A DNA stretch of 21,100 bases, taken from contig JANRKN010000044.1 in the NCBI GenBank assembly GCA_033763435.1, forward strand, positions 1 to 21,100, given 5' to 3'. Below the pieces are notes generated by a model. That model had not been told where the DNA came from. It did not search any database and saw only the letters and a program-made list of their open reading frames with translations. The position numbers were made by a program, and so were the translations under genes. The DNA is from JANRKN01 sp033763435. GTDB taxonomy: Bacteria > Planctomycetota > Phycisphaerae > Phycisphaerales > UBA1924. Within the stretch, counting starts at the first letter, position 1. Every line of letters begins with the position of its first letter. Positions 13,978 through 21,100 of this stretch are shown one piece after another.

Positions 13978-14817
13978 CTACACCAGCCCCGTCGCCATCG
14001 CCGCCGCGAGCACGATCAGTAGCACGCCGATGGTGCGCTTGAGGCCCAGCAGCGTGACTTTCTTCACGAGCTTCGCGCCCACGAACGAGCCTACGAACGC
14101 GCCCGCGCACGCGACCGCCAGCGTCACGAGCATCGGCGTCGACATCATCGCCTCGCGCGTCGCGGCGCCCTGCGAAGCCTCGTGCACAAAGACCATCGCG
14201 CCGAGATAGATCGTCAGCCGCGCGAGGTCGACGGCGACCGCGATGACCACGCCCGTGCCGAGGAACGCATCGCGCTCGAGCCCCGCGCGCGTGAGGAAGG
14301 CCGACCGCAGCGCGCCCTGATGGCCCGAGAGCCCCCCGAAGAAGCCCGAGATGATGCCGCCGACCGGCAGCCAGCGCGGGTGGAACGCGAGCGTGTCAAA
14401 GCGGGGCCAGAGCTCCATCGCGGCAAACGCGGCGATGACCCCGGCGATCACAAGCGCGAGCGCGGACACGTCTCGCTCGGCCCCGAACCACGCGTGGCTG
14501 AACACCGGCGTCATGTGCGAGGACAGCGCCTCGAGCAGCGCCGCGCCCGCGAACGCCGCGAGCACCGCCGGCAGGCCGAACCGCAGCGCCACGCGTTTGT
14601 CCGCGTGCTTGCCCAGCAGCGCGAGCTTGAAGAGGTTGTTCGCCAGGTGCACCACCGCGGTCGCCGCGACGGCCAGCTCCACCGGCACGAACAGCGCCAG
14701 CACCGGCATCAGCAGCGTCCCGAGGCCGAACCCCGAGAACAGCGTCAGCCCGCCCGCCAGCAGCGCCGCGAGGCCCACGACCGCCCAACCCCCGATCGTG
14801 TGCACGTCCAGTTCCAC
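13978..14817 (-). CDS. TSUP family (TauE/SafE) membrane exporter
   Basis: A 279-residue protein, almost entirely hydrophobic, with about eight membrane helices. The N-terminal repeat GGWAVVGLAALLAGGL leads into FSGFGLGTLLMPVLALFVP and then ELAVAATAVVHLANNLFKLA, the classic TSUP arrangement. The second half repeats it with GGIISGFFGGLSGHQGALRS and ends in TIGVLLIVLAAAMATGL. Such proteins move sulfite, sulfonates or other small organic anions across the inner membrane; the substrate is not evident here. I chose the GTG at 14817 because GGGAGGG lies 7 bases upstream (14825-14831, minus strand). An upstream extension would run antisense into the substrate-binding protein gene. Its start is only 39 bases from the divergent start at 14857. 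Confidence 0.85.
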   Translation of the reverse strand: MELDVHTIGGWAVVGLAALLAGGLTLFSGFGLGTLLMPVLALFVPVELAVAATAVVHLANNLFKLALLGKHADKRVALRFGLPAVLAAFAGAALLEALSSHMTPVFSHAWFGAERDVSALALVIAGVIAAFAAMELWPRFDTLAFHPRWLPVGGIISGFFGGLSGHQGALRSAFLTRAGLERDAFLGTGVVIAVAVDLARLTIYLGAMVFVHEASQGAATREAMMSTPMLVTLAVACAGAFVGSFVGAKLVKKVTLLGLKRTIGVLLIVLAAAMATGLV

Positions 14818-14841
14818 GCTCGGACCCTCCCGCCCAGACGA

Positions 14842-14847
14842 TATCCT
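14842..14847 (+). promoter_or_regulatory. Candidate -10 element of the substrate-binding protein gene
   Basis: TATCCT fits TANNNT and ends 9 bases before the ATG at 14857, the same distance as at the PTPS-like gene. No Shine-Dalgarno is seen before this ATG. It lies in the 39-base gap between two divergent starts, so the promoters of both genes must overlap the other's 5' region. Confidence 0.35.
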
Positions 14848-14856
14848 TGCCCCGGC

Positions 14857-17013
14857 ATGTACAAGCTCCTGCTGCCCTTCCTGCTGCTCATCCTCACCAT
14901 CGGCGCGGTCGTCGTCAGCGATCGGCCCCTGCCGCGGGGCGACTTTGTCTATCTCAACCGCAACGACGTCTCGACGCTCGACGTCACCACCATGTCCTGG
15001 ATGCAGGACCTGCGCTCCGCGCGCCTGCTCTTCGAGGGCCTGGTCCGCAACGACGTCTGGACGCGCGACTACGACATCCGCCCCGCGGTCGCCGAGCGCT
15101 GGGACGTCTCGCCCGACGGCACGGTCTACACCTTTCACATCCGCCGGAACGCCCAGTGGAGCAACGGCGCGCCGGTCACCGCGCACGACTTCATCTTTTC
15201 CTGGCGGCGTTCGCTGCTGCCGGACTCGGCCGCGGACTATTTCAAGCTCTTCACCGCCATCAAGGGCGCGCAGGCCTTCTACGACTGGCGCGCGGGCGCG
15301 CTCGCGACCTTCACGCGTCTGAAGTCAGAGTCCCTGGGCGCGCCGAGCACCGCCGAGCGCTGGCGCGAGCTGGAGGGCGCGCTGGATGCCGCGCTCGCCG
15401 AGGCCCGCGCGCAGTTTGAAACGACGGACCCGTCGTCCAAGCCCGTGCCGCCGGTGGATCTGTCGTTCCTGAAAGCGTCATGGTCGCGCACGTCGCCCAC
15501 GCTGCCCACGCGCCAAGACCTTGCCGAGGCGCTCTGGAACGCGACGCGTGAGCGCTTCACGCAGACGGTGGGGCTCGAAGCGCCGGACAATCAGACGCTG
15601 CGCGTGACGCTCGAGCGCCCGCTGCCGTACTTCATGGATCTGGTCGCGTTCCCGACCTTCGCGCCCGTCTATCCGCCGCTGCTGCGCGAGCACACGACGG
15701 TGAACGCCACCGACGGCCAGCTCAAGGTCGAGCCCGGCTGGACCAAGCCCGGGCGGCTGGTCAGCAACGGGCCCTTCCAGCTCACGATCTGGCGCTTCAA
15801 GCGCGACATGCGCTACGAGCGCAATCCTCACTATTGGGACCCCGGCTCGGTGCACGTCGATTCCATCGTGATCCCGTCGATTCAGGACGACAACGGTCAG
15901 ACGCTGGCCTTCCGCACGGGCACGGTGGACTGGGTGTCGGACGTGACGAGCTCCTACCGCGCCGACATGCTCGCCGAGAAGCGCGAGTTCTACAGCGAGC
16001 ATCAGGCCGAGTACGAGCGGCTCGTCGCCGAGGGGTGGGACCCGATCGAGATCGACCGTCGACTGCCGCCCGACCCGCGGAACCGGATTCACGTCTTCCC
16101 CGCCTTCGGCACCTACTTCTACAACTTCAACTGCAAGCCCACGCTGGCCGACGGGCGCGCCAACCCGTTCCACGATCCGCGCGTCCGTCGTGCGTTCGCG
16201 CTGACTGTCGACAAAGAGACGATCACGCGCGACGTCCGCCGCACGGGCGAGCCGGTCGCGCGCACGCTCATCCCGCCGGGCTCGATCGGCGGCTACACCT
16301 CGCCCAAGGGCCTGGGCTTTGATCCCGTCGAGGCGCGCCGACTGCTCGCCGAGGCGGGCTATCCCAACGGCAAGGGCTTCATCACCGTCGAGATTCTCTT
16401 CAATAAGGACGCGGGGCACGACCTGATCGCGCAGGTCATCGCCCGCAACTGGCAGGAGCACCTGGGCGTCTCGGTCATCCTCCAGCAGAAGGAACTCAAG
16501 GTCTTCCGCGACGACCTCAAGAACGCCAACTTCATGGTCGCCCGTGCCGCGTGGTTCGGCGACTACGGCGACCCGACCACCTTCCTCGACCTCAACCGCA
16601 CAGGCGACGGCAACAACGACCGCAAGTACTCCTCGCCGCGCTTTGACGCGCTGCTCGACCGCGCCGCGACGCTCACCGAACCCGCCGAGCGCAAGCGCCT
16701 GCTCACCCAGGCCGAAACGATCCTCGTCGAGGAAGACTTTCCCCTCGTCCCGATCTTCCATTACGTGAACATCTATCTCTTCGACCCGCACCGCACCTCG
16801 GGCATCTCGAGCCATCCGCGCTCGGAGCAGTTGCTCGGCTTCGTCGAGATGTTCGGCGACGCCAAGGGCGCCGAGCGGCCCATCGTCAACCAGCCCCGCG
16901 CGGGCTCACCCGCCGAGGCGCAGTGGAAGGCCGAGCGCGAAGGCCGCGGCGTGCGCTCCGTGCCCAAAGAGCCCAGCGCCCCCGCCCCGACGGTTCAGGA
17001 GGGCTCCCGATGA
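14857..17013 (+). CDS. Peptide-type ABC transporter substrate-binding protein (family 5, OppA/DppA-like)
   Basis: A 718-residue extracytoplasmic binding protein for oligopeptides or similar ligands. Residues 3-22 are a hydrophobic signal or anchor with no lipobox Cys. Family hallmarks are AVAERWDVSPDGTVYTFHIR, then NAQWSNGAPVTAHDFIFSWR, and later NPFHDPRVRRAFALTVDKE, EARRLLAEAGYPNGKGF and AWFGDYGDPTTFLDL. It is longer than the usual 520-600 residues. Extra sequence lies near 146-210 (a charged, Ala-rich insertion after AFYDWRAGALATF) and around 365-410 (RADMLAEKREFYSEHQAEYE). The C-terminal 60 residues are a Pro/Ala/charged tail after LLGFVEMFGD. The start is the ATG at 14857; a longer in-frame ORF back to 14182 is antisense to the TSUP gene. 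Its stop overlaps the permease start (ATGA). Confidence 0.9.
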   Translation: MYKLLLPFLLLILTIGAVVVSDRPLPRGDFVYLNRNDVSTLDVTTMSWMQDLRSARLLFEGLVRNDVWTRDYDIRPAVAERWDVSPDGTVYTFHIRRNAQWSNGAPVTAHDFIFSWRRSLLPDSAADYFKLFTAIKGAQAFYDWRAGALATFTRLKSESLGAPSTAERWRELEGALDAALAEARAQFETTDPSSKPVPPVDLSFLKASWSRTSPTLPTRQDLAEALWNATRERFTQTVGLEAPDNQTLRVTLERPLPYFMDLVAFPTFAPVYPPLLREHTTVNATDGQLKVEPGWTKPGRLVSNGPFQLTIWRFKRDMRYERNPHYWDPGSVHVDSIVIPSIQDDNGQTLAFRTGTVDWVSDVTSSYRADMLAEKREFYSEHQAEYERLVAEGWDPIEIDRRLPPDPRNRIHVFPAFGTYFYNFNCKPTLADGRANPFHDPRVRRAFALTVDKETITRDVRRTGEPVARTLIPPGSIGGYTSPKGLGFDPVEARRLLAEAGYPNGKGFITVEILFNKDAGHDLIAQVIARNWQEHLGVSVILQQKELKVFRDDLKNANFMVARAAWFGDYGDPTTFLDLNRTGDGNNDRKYSSPRFDALLDRAATLTEPAERKRLLTQAETILVEEDFPLVPIFHYVNIYLFDPHRTSGISSHPRSEQLLGFVEMFGDAKGAERPIVNQPRAGSPAEAQWKAEREGRGVRSVPKEPSAPAPTVQEGSR

Positions 17014-18020
17014 TCTCGCTCGTCCTGCGCCGACTGCTGCAGATGCCCCTGATCCTCTTCGTGATCTACACCCTCACGCTCGCGCTGGCGTGGGCCGTGC
17101 CGGGCAATCCGCTTGAAAACCCCGAAGGCCGTCGGCCCCCGACCGAGGTCGTCGAGGCGATGAAGCGCCAGTACAACCTCGACTCGTTCTGGAACTTCTA
17201 CGCGAGCTATCTCTCGAGCGCGACGGGCGTGCGATACGTGAAGGACACCCTCTCGGGCCGCGCCGCGAGGCTCGAGGCGCAGGCGCGCGAGGAAGGCCTC
17301 GCCCCGCCCGAGCGCCGGGTCTTCGACCTCGGCCCCTCGCTGCAGTACCGCGATCAGCGCGTCAACGACATCATCGCCTCCGCGCTGCCCGTCTCGATCA
17401 CGCTGGGCGCCGCGGCCATCCTCATCGCGCTCTCGATCGGCCTCTTCGCGGGTGTCGTCGGCGCGGCCCGGCCCAACTCCCTCGCCGACCTCACCACCCT
17501 CGCCCTCGCGCTCGTGGGCATCTCGCTCCCCTCGTTTGTCATCGGCACCGTGCTGCTGCTGATCTTCCCGGTCTGGCTGGGCGTGGGCAAGGTGGGCGAG
17601 TGGGGGACCATCCGCGCGATGATCCTCCCCGCCTTCACGCTCTCGCTGCCCTTCGCCGCGTACATCGCGCGCCTGACGCGCATGGGCATGCTCGAAACCC
17701 TCGGCAGCGATTTCATCCGCACCGCGCGCGCCAAGGGCGTCCCCGAGCGCACCATCCTCCTGCGCCACGCGCTCAAGAACGCCTTCCTCCCCGTGCTCAG
17801 CTTCCTCGGGCCCGCGACCGCGCTCGCCATGACCGGCTCGTTCATCGTCGAGCGCGTCTTCACCGTCCCCGGCATGGGCCAGCACTTCGTCAACGCCGTG
17901 CAGAACAAGGACCTCTTCCTCATCATCGGCGTCGTCCTCATCTTCGCGACGATGCTCATCCTCTTCAATCTCGTCGTCGATGTCCTCTACAAGTGGGTCG
18001 ATCCCCGAATCGAACACTGA
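17010..18020 (+). CDS. oppB: Peptide-type ABC transporter permease, OppB/DppB-like
   Basis: A 336-residue inner-membrane permease with about six membrane segments. The N-terminal MISLVLRRLLQMPLILFVIYTL and the sequence FDLGPSLQYRDQRVNDIIAS (105-124) before the core are OppB-type. The EAA loop that contacts the ATPase is FIRTARAKGVPERTILLRHA (235-254), followed by the GSFIVERVFTVPGMGQ block (276-291). A 30-residue insertion at about 78-107 (RAARLEAQAREEG and flanks) is longer than in typical OppB. The ATG overlaps the TGA of the binding-protein gene, with AGGAGGG at 16997-17003, so translation is coupled. No OppC partner or ATPase gene follows in this window, so the rest of the transporter must be encoded elsewhere or be lost. 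Confidence 0.9.
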   Translation: MISLVLRRLLQMPLILFVIYTLTLALAWAVPGNPLENPEGRRPPTEVVEAMKRQYNLDSFWNFYASYLSSATGVRYVKDTLSGRAARLEAQAREEGLAPPERRVFDLGPSLQYRDQRVNDIIASALPVSITLGAAAILIALSIGLFAGVVGAARPNSLADLTTLALALVGISLPSFVIGTVLLLIFPVWLGVGKVGEWGTIRAMILPAFTLSLPFAAYIARLTRMGMLETLGSDFIRTARAKGVPERTILLRHALKNAFLPVLSFLGPATALAMTGSFIVERVFTVPGMGQHFVNAVQNKDLFLIIGVVLIFATMLILFNLVVDVLYKWVDPRIEH

Positions 18021-18034
18021 CACCACCGTGTCAG
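18017..18034 (+). terminator. Short hairpin at the end of the oppB-like gene
   Basis: CTGACAC - CACC - GTGTCAG is a perfect 7-bp stem with a 4-base loop, and it includes the TGA stop codon. There is no T-run after it, so it is only a possible terminator. Confidence 0.3.
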
Positions 18035-18325
18035 CGAATTCGCGCGACCTTTGCGCCGCGCGTTGCCAACACCATCCCCTTCACAGGATCGGGACAACAC
18101 CCGGCCGCGCATCGCTCTGCGGTGCTTTGGCCCGCTCAACGGCCCCTGCGCGGGTGCAAAGGGCATCCGCCTGCCTGAAGCCCCCGCGACGACCTCCCTC
18201 AACAGGTCATCCCTGACAGGGACTCCCTTGCTAGGTACTCCCTTGCGCGGGGAATGGACTTGTAACATGAGCTGTTGACACTCTCTGTTCGCTCGCATGT
18301 TGTTCGCGAGCGGATGGAGGGAGTC
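18021..18325 (+). other. 305-base intergenic region with structured RNA potential
   Basis: No convincing gene was found here. It contains a long imperfect hairpin: the left arm 18119-18135 and the right arm 18150-18170 pair over about 16 bases (GCGG, TGC, TTTG and CCCGC blocks against their complements, with three small bulges) around a 14-base loop. Further on, ACTCCCTTGC occurs twice, at 18222-18231 and 18237-18246. TTGACA, a perfect -35 box, is at 18275-18280, but a matching -10 is not clear. The stretch may hold a terminator or small RNA for oppB and the promoter of the SGNH gene. Confidence 0.4.
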
Positions 18326-19768
18326 ATGATCCGTTCGCGTCGTTCCCGCCCGGCCTGGGCGTGTCTGTCGGTCGCGGCGTCGCTCGCCGGGCTGTCTCTG
18401 CCTGCCCACGCCCAGCGCATCGCGCGTGAGCCCGCGCCCGCGCGCGCGGTCGCGCCCGAAGGCTCGTGGATCGAGCGCGCGCCGAGCACCGCCGTGGTGT
18501 CGGGCGCGCAGCTCCGCGCGTTCCTCGCGCAGGCAGCCACGCGCCGGATCGATGTCGTCTGCCTAGGCGATTCCAACCAGCTCTTCGCGGGCCACGGCTG
18601 GGACCACGGCCTGTCCAAGGCCCTCGCTGACCGCTGGGGCCTCTACGCGACCGGCCTGCACTTTGCGGGTGAGAACGTGGGCAACTCGGCGGGCGTCGGT
18701 TACTTCGCGTACACCTTCTCGACCGCGTGGACGAACCTCTTCGCGTACGCGGGCGCGCCCGCCGACGCCGACCGATTGCTCAACAGCGCCTCGTCGGGCC
18801 TCGCGCCCGCGAACTATCTCTACATCGCGCCGGGCACGGTCACGCCCGCGGGCCCGAACATCGGCATGGCGATCGACCCGGGCGGCCCGTGGAACGTCTC
18901 CGCCGCGTGGCGCTTTCACTTCACCTACGCCGCGTTCCCCGCCGCGGGCCTGCAGCCCGGCTGGGGCGTCTTCCGCCCGATGGTGCGCCTGAATCAGGCG
19001 CCTTGGACTTGGCTCGCGCAGGCGACGCCCATCGACGCGCGCGCGAACCAGATCGAACCCAGCGCGGGCGTCCTCGAGCTTCCCGCGGCGTCGCGCCCCG
19101 GCGGGCTCAACTTCCGCTTCTCCGATCCCGCCACCGGCATCACCGGGCCCTTCGTCGCCTACTCCATGCGCGCCGAGCAGTCCTCACGCACCACCGGCGC
19201 CTCCGTGCACACGCTCTACGGCAAGGGCGGCCAATCCGCCTACGACTTCGCCCGCGCGCTCCAGCTCTCCTCCGACGACACACTCGCGTGGATCTTCTCG
19301 CAGATCCGCGCGCTGCAGCCCGCGCCCGCGCGCGTGATCGTCCGCATCAACACGGGCCTGAATGACCGCAACGAGACCGAGCGCTCGCTCGGCCCTCTGG
19401 GCGTGCTGCCGGGCGATTCCGCCGAGGCCTACGCCGACAACCTCACGGCGATTCTCAACCGCATCGAGTCGGTCTGGGTGGGCCAGGGCTGGGAGCTTTC
19501 CGAGCTGGCGTTCCTGCTCACGCCCTCGCACGCGTTCAGCCTGCCCGAGGATCCGGAGTTGGTCGCTTACCGCGCCGCGGCCGCCCAGATCGCGCGCACC
19601 CGCGCACGCGTCGGCATGGTCGACCTCGGGCAGATCCTCCCCGCCGATCAGATGCTGTCTCGCGGGTTTTATCAGTCCGGAGGCACCGACCGTGCGCACC
19701 TCACTCAGGCGGGCTTTGAGTTCCTCGCCGCGCGCGAGCTCGACGCGATCCGCTGGTCGCGCGACTGA
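18326..19768 (+). CDS. Secreted SGNH/GDSL-type hydrolase
   Basis: A 480-residue protein with a classical signal peptide: a basic start (MIRSRRSR), a hydrophobic core and a cleavage site after AHA, near residue 29. The SGNH catalytic blocks are visible: GDSN at 81-84 with nucleophile Ser83, GLND at 344-347 in the position of block III (the Asn of SGNH), and DRAHL at 455-459, where Asp455 and His458 complete the triad. Between blocks I and III is a long stretch of about 260 residues, probably including a beta-rich insertion. Family members are esterases or acetyl-polysaccharide deacetylases; the substrate is unknown here. The ATG at 18326 is favoured by GGAGGG at 18316-18321; in-frame upstream starts (18275 TTG, 18314 ATG) would spoil the signal peptide n-region. 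Confidence 0.75.
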   Translation: MIRSRRSRPAWACLSVAASLAGLSLPAHAQRIAREPAPARAVAPEGSWIERAPSTAVVSGAQLRAFLAQAATRRIDVVCLGDSNQLFAGHGWDHGLSKALADRWGLYATGLHFAGENVGNSAGVGYFAYTFSTAWTNLFAYAGAPADADRLLNSASSGLAPANYLYIAPGTVTPAGPNIGMAIDPGGPWNVSAAWRFHFTYAAFPAAGLQPGWGVFRPMVRLNQAPWTWLAQATPIDARANQIEPSAGVLELPAASRPGGLNFRFSDPATGITGPFVAYSMRAEQSSRTTGASVHTLYGKGGQSAYDFARALQLSSDDTLAWIFSQIRALQPAPARVIVRINTGLNDRNETERSLGPLGVLPGDSAEAYADNLTAILNRIESVWVGQGWELSELAFLLTPSHAFSLPEDPELVAYRAAAAQIARTRARVGMVDLGQILPADQMLSRGFYQSGGTDRAHLTQAGFEFLAARELDAIRWSRD

Positions 19769-19826
19769 GGCGCGGGCTGCGGAAACCCCGCGACAGATCC
19801 CGTGCGGGCAGAGGCGGCAATTCGGG

Positions 19827-19832
19827 TAGACT
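19827..19832 (+). promoter_or_regulatory. Candidate -10 element of the methyltransferase gene
   Basis: TAGACT, in the context GGGTAGACTGCG, resembles the TAGAGT box before the PTPS-like gene. Here the ATG is 47 bases further on, leaving room for a normal leader with GGAG ahead of the start. Confidence 0.3.
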
Positions 19833-19879
19833 GCGCTCGGAGTGTCGATCGGCCCGAGGGGCCCACGGAGTGCCGCGCG

Positions 19880-20524
19880 ATGACGACTCAAGCCGCCGGT
19901 GGCGCAGTCCCCGAGTATGGCTACGCCGACGCCGCGCCACGCTGCGCGCACGCCTATCTCCGAGAGGCCGTCCGCGCCCTGTTGCCCGCCGATCTCCGCG
20001 GCATTCGCATCCTCGACGTCGGCTGCGGCAACGGCGCGATGCTCGGCTGGCTCTGCGCGCAGGGGGCAGCCGGCGTCGGGCTTGATCCTTCGGGTCAGGG
20101 CATCGCCGCGGCGCGCTCGGCCTTCAAGGGCGTCCGCTTCGAGCAGGAACTGGCCGCGCCCGATGTGCTCGCGCGCTTGAGCGAGGCGCCCTTCGACGTG
20201 GTCATCTCGACCGAGGTCGTCGAGCACCTGTACGCGCCGCGGGACTGGGCCGTGGGGTGCGCCGCGGCGCTCAAGCCCGGCGGCACGCTCATCTGCTCCA
20301 CGCCCTACCACGGCTATCTCAAGAACCTCGTCCTCTCACTCAGCAACAAGTGGGACAAGCACTGGAACCCGCTCTGGGACGGCGGGCACATCAAGTTCTG
20401 GAGCCGGCGCACCCTCGAAGCCCTGCTGCGGGAAGCGCACCTCGAGCCCGAGGCCTTCCGCGGCGCGGGCCGATGGCCTTGGCTCTGGAAGTCCATGCTC
20501 ATCCGCGCTCGCAAGCGCGCGTGA
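19880..20524 (+). CDS. Class I SAM-dependent methyltransferase
   Basis: A 214-residue cytoplasmic enzyme with a Rossmann-like methyltransferase fold. The SAM-binding motif I is RILDVGCGNG (43-52), the acidic residue at the end of strand 2 is Asp69 in GVGLDPS, and strand 4 with its following helix is FDVVISTEVVEHLYAP (105-120), then LKPGG (131-135). The HL after VVE and the LICSTPYHGYLKN block resemble UbiG-like and glycan-modifying methyltransferases. The acceptor is unknown. The C-terminal part (WDKHWNPLWDGGHIKFWS) is rich in Trp and may shape the acceptor site. I chose the ATG at 19880, with GGAG about 10 bases upstream; a longer in-frame ORF from 19802 would include the probable promoter. 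No operon partner is evident: the SGNH gene is 111 bases upstream. Confidence 0.85.
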   Translation: MTTQAAGGAVPEYGYADAAPRCAHAYLREAVRALLPADLRGIRILDVGCGNGAMLGWLCAQGAAGVGLDPSGQGIAAARSAFKGVRFEQELAAPDVLARLSEAPFDVVISTEVVEHLYAPRDWAVGCAAALKPGGTLICSTPYHGYLKNLVLSLSNKWDKHWNPLWDGGHIKFWSRRTLEALLREAHLEPEAFRGAGRWPWLWKSMLIRARKRA

Positions 20525-20531
20525 GCGCGGC

Positions 20532-20954
20532 TCAACCGATCAGACGGAGCGTGACCGGATAGCGGTGGAACTCGCCCCGCCCCGCCTTCACCGCGGCGAC
20601 GATCGCGCAGATGACGGCAAAGAACGGCAGGGCGATGAGGAACGGGATGCCGATCACGATCAGGCTCAGCAGCCCGAACAGAATGCCATAGAGCAGCATC
20701 GTGAGCTGAAAGTTCACCACTTCCTTGCCGTGGTCGTCCAGGAAAGGCGAGGTGTCCTTCTTGATCTGCCACATGATCAGCGCGGGCACGATCGGCACGG
20801 GGATGATGAACCACAGCGCCGCCGTCAGGTGCAGAAACACCGCGTACGTCCGCTCGTTCGAGTCGGCCTGCGGATCGATGTGCGGTCCGGAGTGCATCGC
20901 GGCGTTCCAGCGCGGGTCACCGAAACCCTCGGCCCCGACTGCCCATGCGTTCAT
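20532..20954 (-). CDS. DUF4870 (Tic20-like) small membrane protein
   Basis: A 140-residue protein. After a polar N-terminus of about 35 residues come three hydrophobic stretches, near 38-61, 83-102 and 103-122. The segment HLTAALWFIIPVPIVPALIM, followed by KKDTSPFLDDHGKEVVNFQ, is the DUF4870 signature, including the conserved D-H-GKE-NFQ. The C-terminal KAGRGEFHRYPVTLRLI is also typical. Function is unknown; members are small inner-membrane proteins. The ATG at 20954 fits the family's length; further in-frame sequence up to 21080 is low-complexity Gly/Arg and probably untranslated. The gene converges with the methyltransferase gene, 7 bases apart. Confidence 0.8.
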   Translation of the reverse strand: MNAWAVGAEGFGDPRWNAAMHSGPHIDPQADSNERTYAVFLHLTAALWFIIPVPIVPALIMWQIKKDTSPFLDDHGKEVVNFQLTMLLYGILFGLLSLIVIGIPFLIALPFFAVICAIVAAVKAGRGEFHRYPVTLRLIG

Positions 20955-20962
20955 ACTCGCAA

Positions 20963-21007
20963 CCCCTGCCTTCCCCACCATCCCCACCCGCCCCACATCT
21001 CCCACCC
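20963..21007 (-). other. G-quadruplex-forming motif upstream of the DUF4870 gene
   Basis: On the minus strand there are G-runs of 3-4 at positions complementary to 20963-20966, 20973-20976, 20982-20985, 20987-20989, 20991-20994, 21001-21003 and 21005-21007, with short loops. This lies directly before the ATG, in the probable mRNA leader. More C-runs on the plus strand continue from about 21050 to the window end. No gene is seen in 20955-21100. Confidence 0.45.
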
Positions 21008-21100
21008 GCGGCCTCAGGGTTGTTCGGATCCTCCCCGACCCGATTTCACCCCACCCCCCATCCCCCGCCCACCCCCGCATTTCCCCCGCAACCGTACCAT

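Noticed and set aside
13964..14209. Short plus-strand open frame at the 3' end of the TSUP gene
   Set aside because: It is a shadow of the membrane protein on the minus strand: Ser/Thr/Ala-rich with no motif.
14182..14856. N-terminal extension of the substrate-binding protein
   Set aside because: This stretch is antisense to the TSUP gene and encodes low-complexity Arg/Glu/His sequence. The signal segment starts at the ATG at 14857.
14818..15186. N-terminal extension of the TSUP protein
   Set aside because: It is antisense to the binding-protein gene, lacks membrane character, and a strong Shine-Dalgarno precedes the GTG at 14817.
18051..18278. A 75-codon plus-strand open frame in the gap after oppB
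   Set aside because: It has no ribosome binding site and no family resemblance, and it overlaps the hairpin and direct repeats, so a non-coding reading fits better.

Overview
The window looks like chromosomal DNA of a planctomycete, probably of the Phycisphaerae type. The reasons are high GC, two secreted proteins with split EF-hand (dockerin-like) modules of the form GD[VI]NYDG..D, and a PTPS paralogue with glutamate in place of the catalytic cysteine, a variant reported from planctomycetes among other phyla. No rRNA, tRNA, IS element or CRISPR array was seen. This assignment is an inference from sequence style.

Layout. 1-4018 (+): the last codons of an upstream gene, an ABC-2 type permease with a large extracytoplasmic domain, and a 657-residue membrane-anchored helical-repeat protein, in one transcription unit. 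4133-5623 (-): a phosphohexose mutase of the GlmM type, converging on the first unit across a palindromic spacer. Divergent from it, 5738-6184 (+) encodes a PTPS-III-like folate enzyme, followed by polyphosphate kinase 1 (6280-8577).

8633-14817 (-) is the accessory block. In transcription order it holds a TSUP exporter, a standalone sliding-clamp-like domain protein, a large secreted multidomain protein whose C-terminus looks like a PD-(D/E)XK nuclease toxin, a small protein starting 3 bases after that toxin (candidate immunity protein), and a secreted protein carrying the same paired EF-hand module as the toxin. GC is clearly lower in the toxin C-terminus, the candidate immunity gene and the clamp-like gene than in the toxin N-terminal region, which fits modular exchange of toxin tips.

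14857-18020 (+): a peptide-type ABC substrate-binding protein and an OppB permease, joined by an ATGA overlap and with no OppC after them. 18021-18325 is a structured non-coding stretch. Then come a secreted SGNH hydrolase (18326-19768), a class I SAM methyltransferase (19880-20524), and a DUF4870 membrane protein on the other strand (20532-20954).

The most promising possible new system is the toxin/immunity pair at 9761-13006 with its shared EF-hand export or anchoring module. Other points worth checking are the clamp-like orphan, the unusual PTPS active site, -10-like hexamers at a fixed short distance from ATG codons (leaderless transcripts), and G-quadruplex motifs upstream of ppk1 and the DUF4870 gene.
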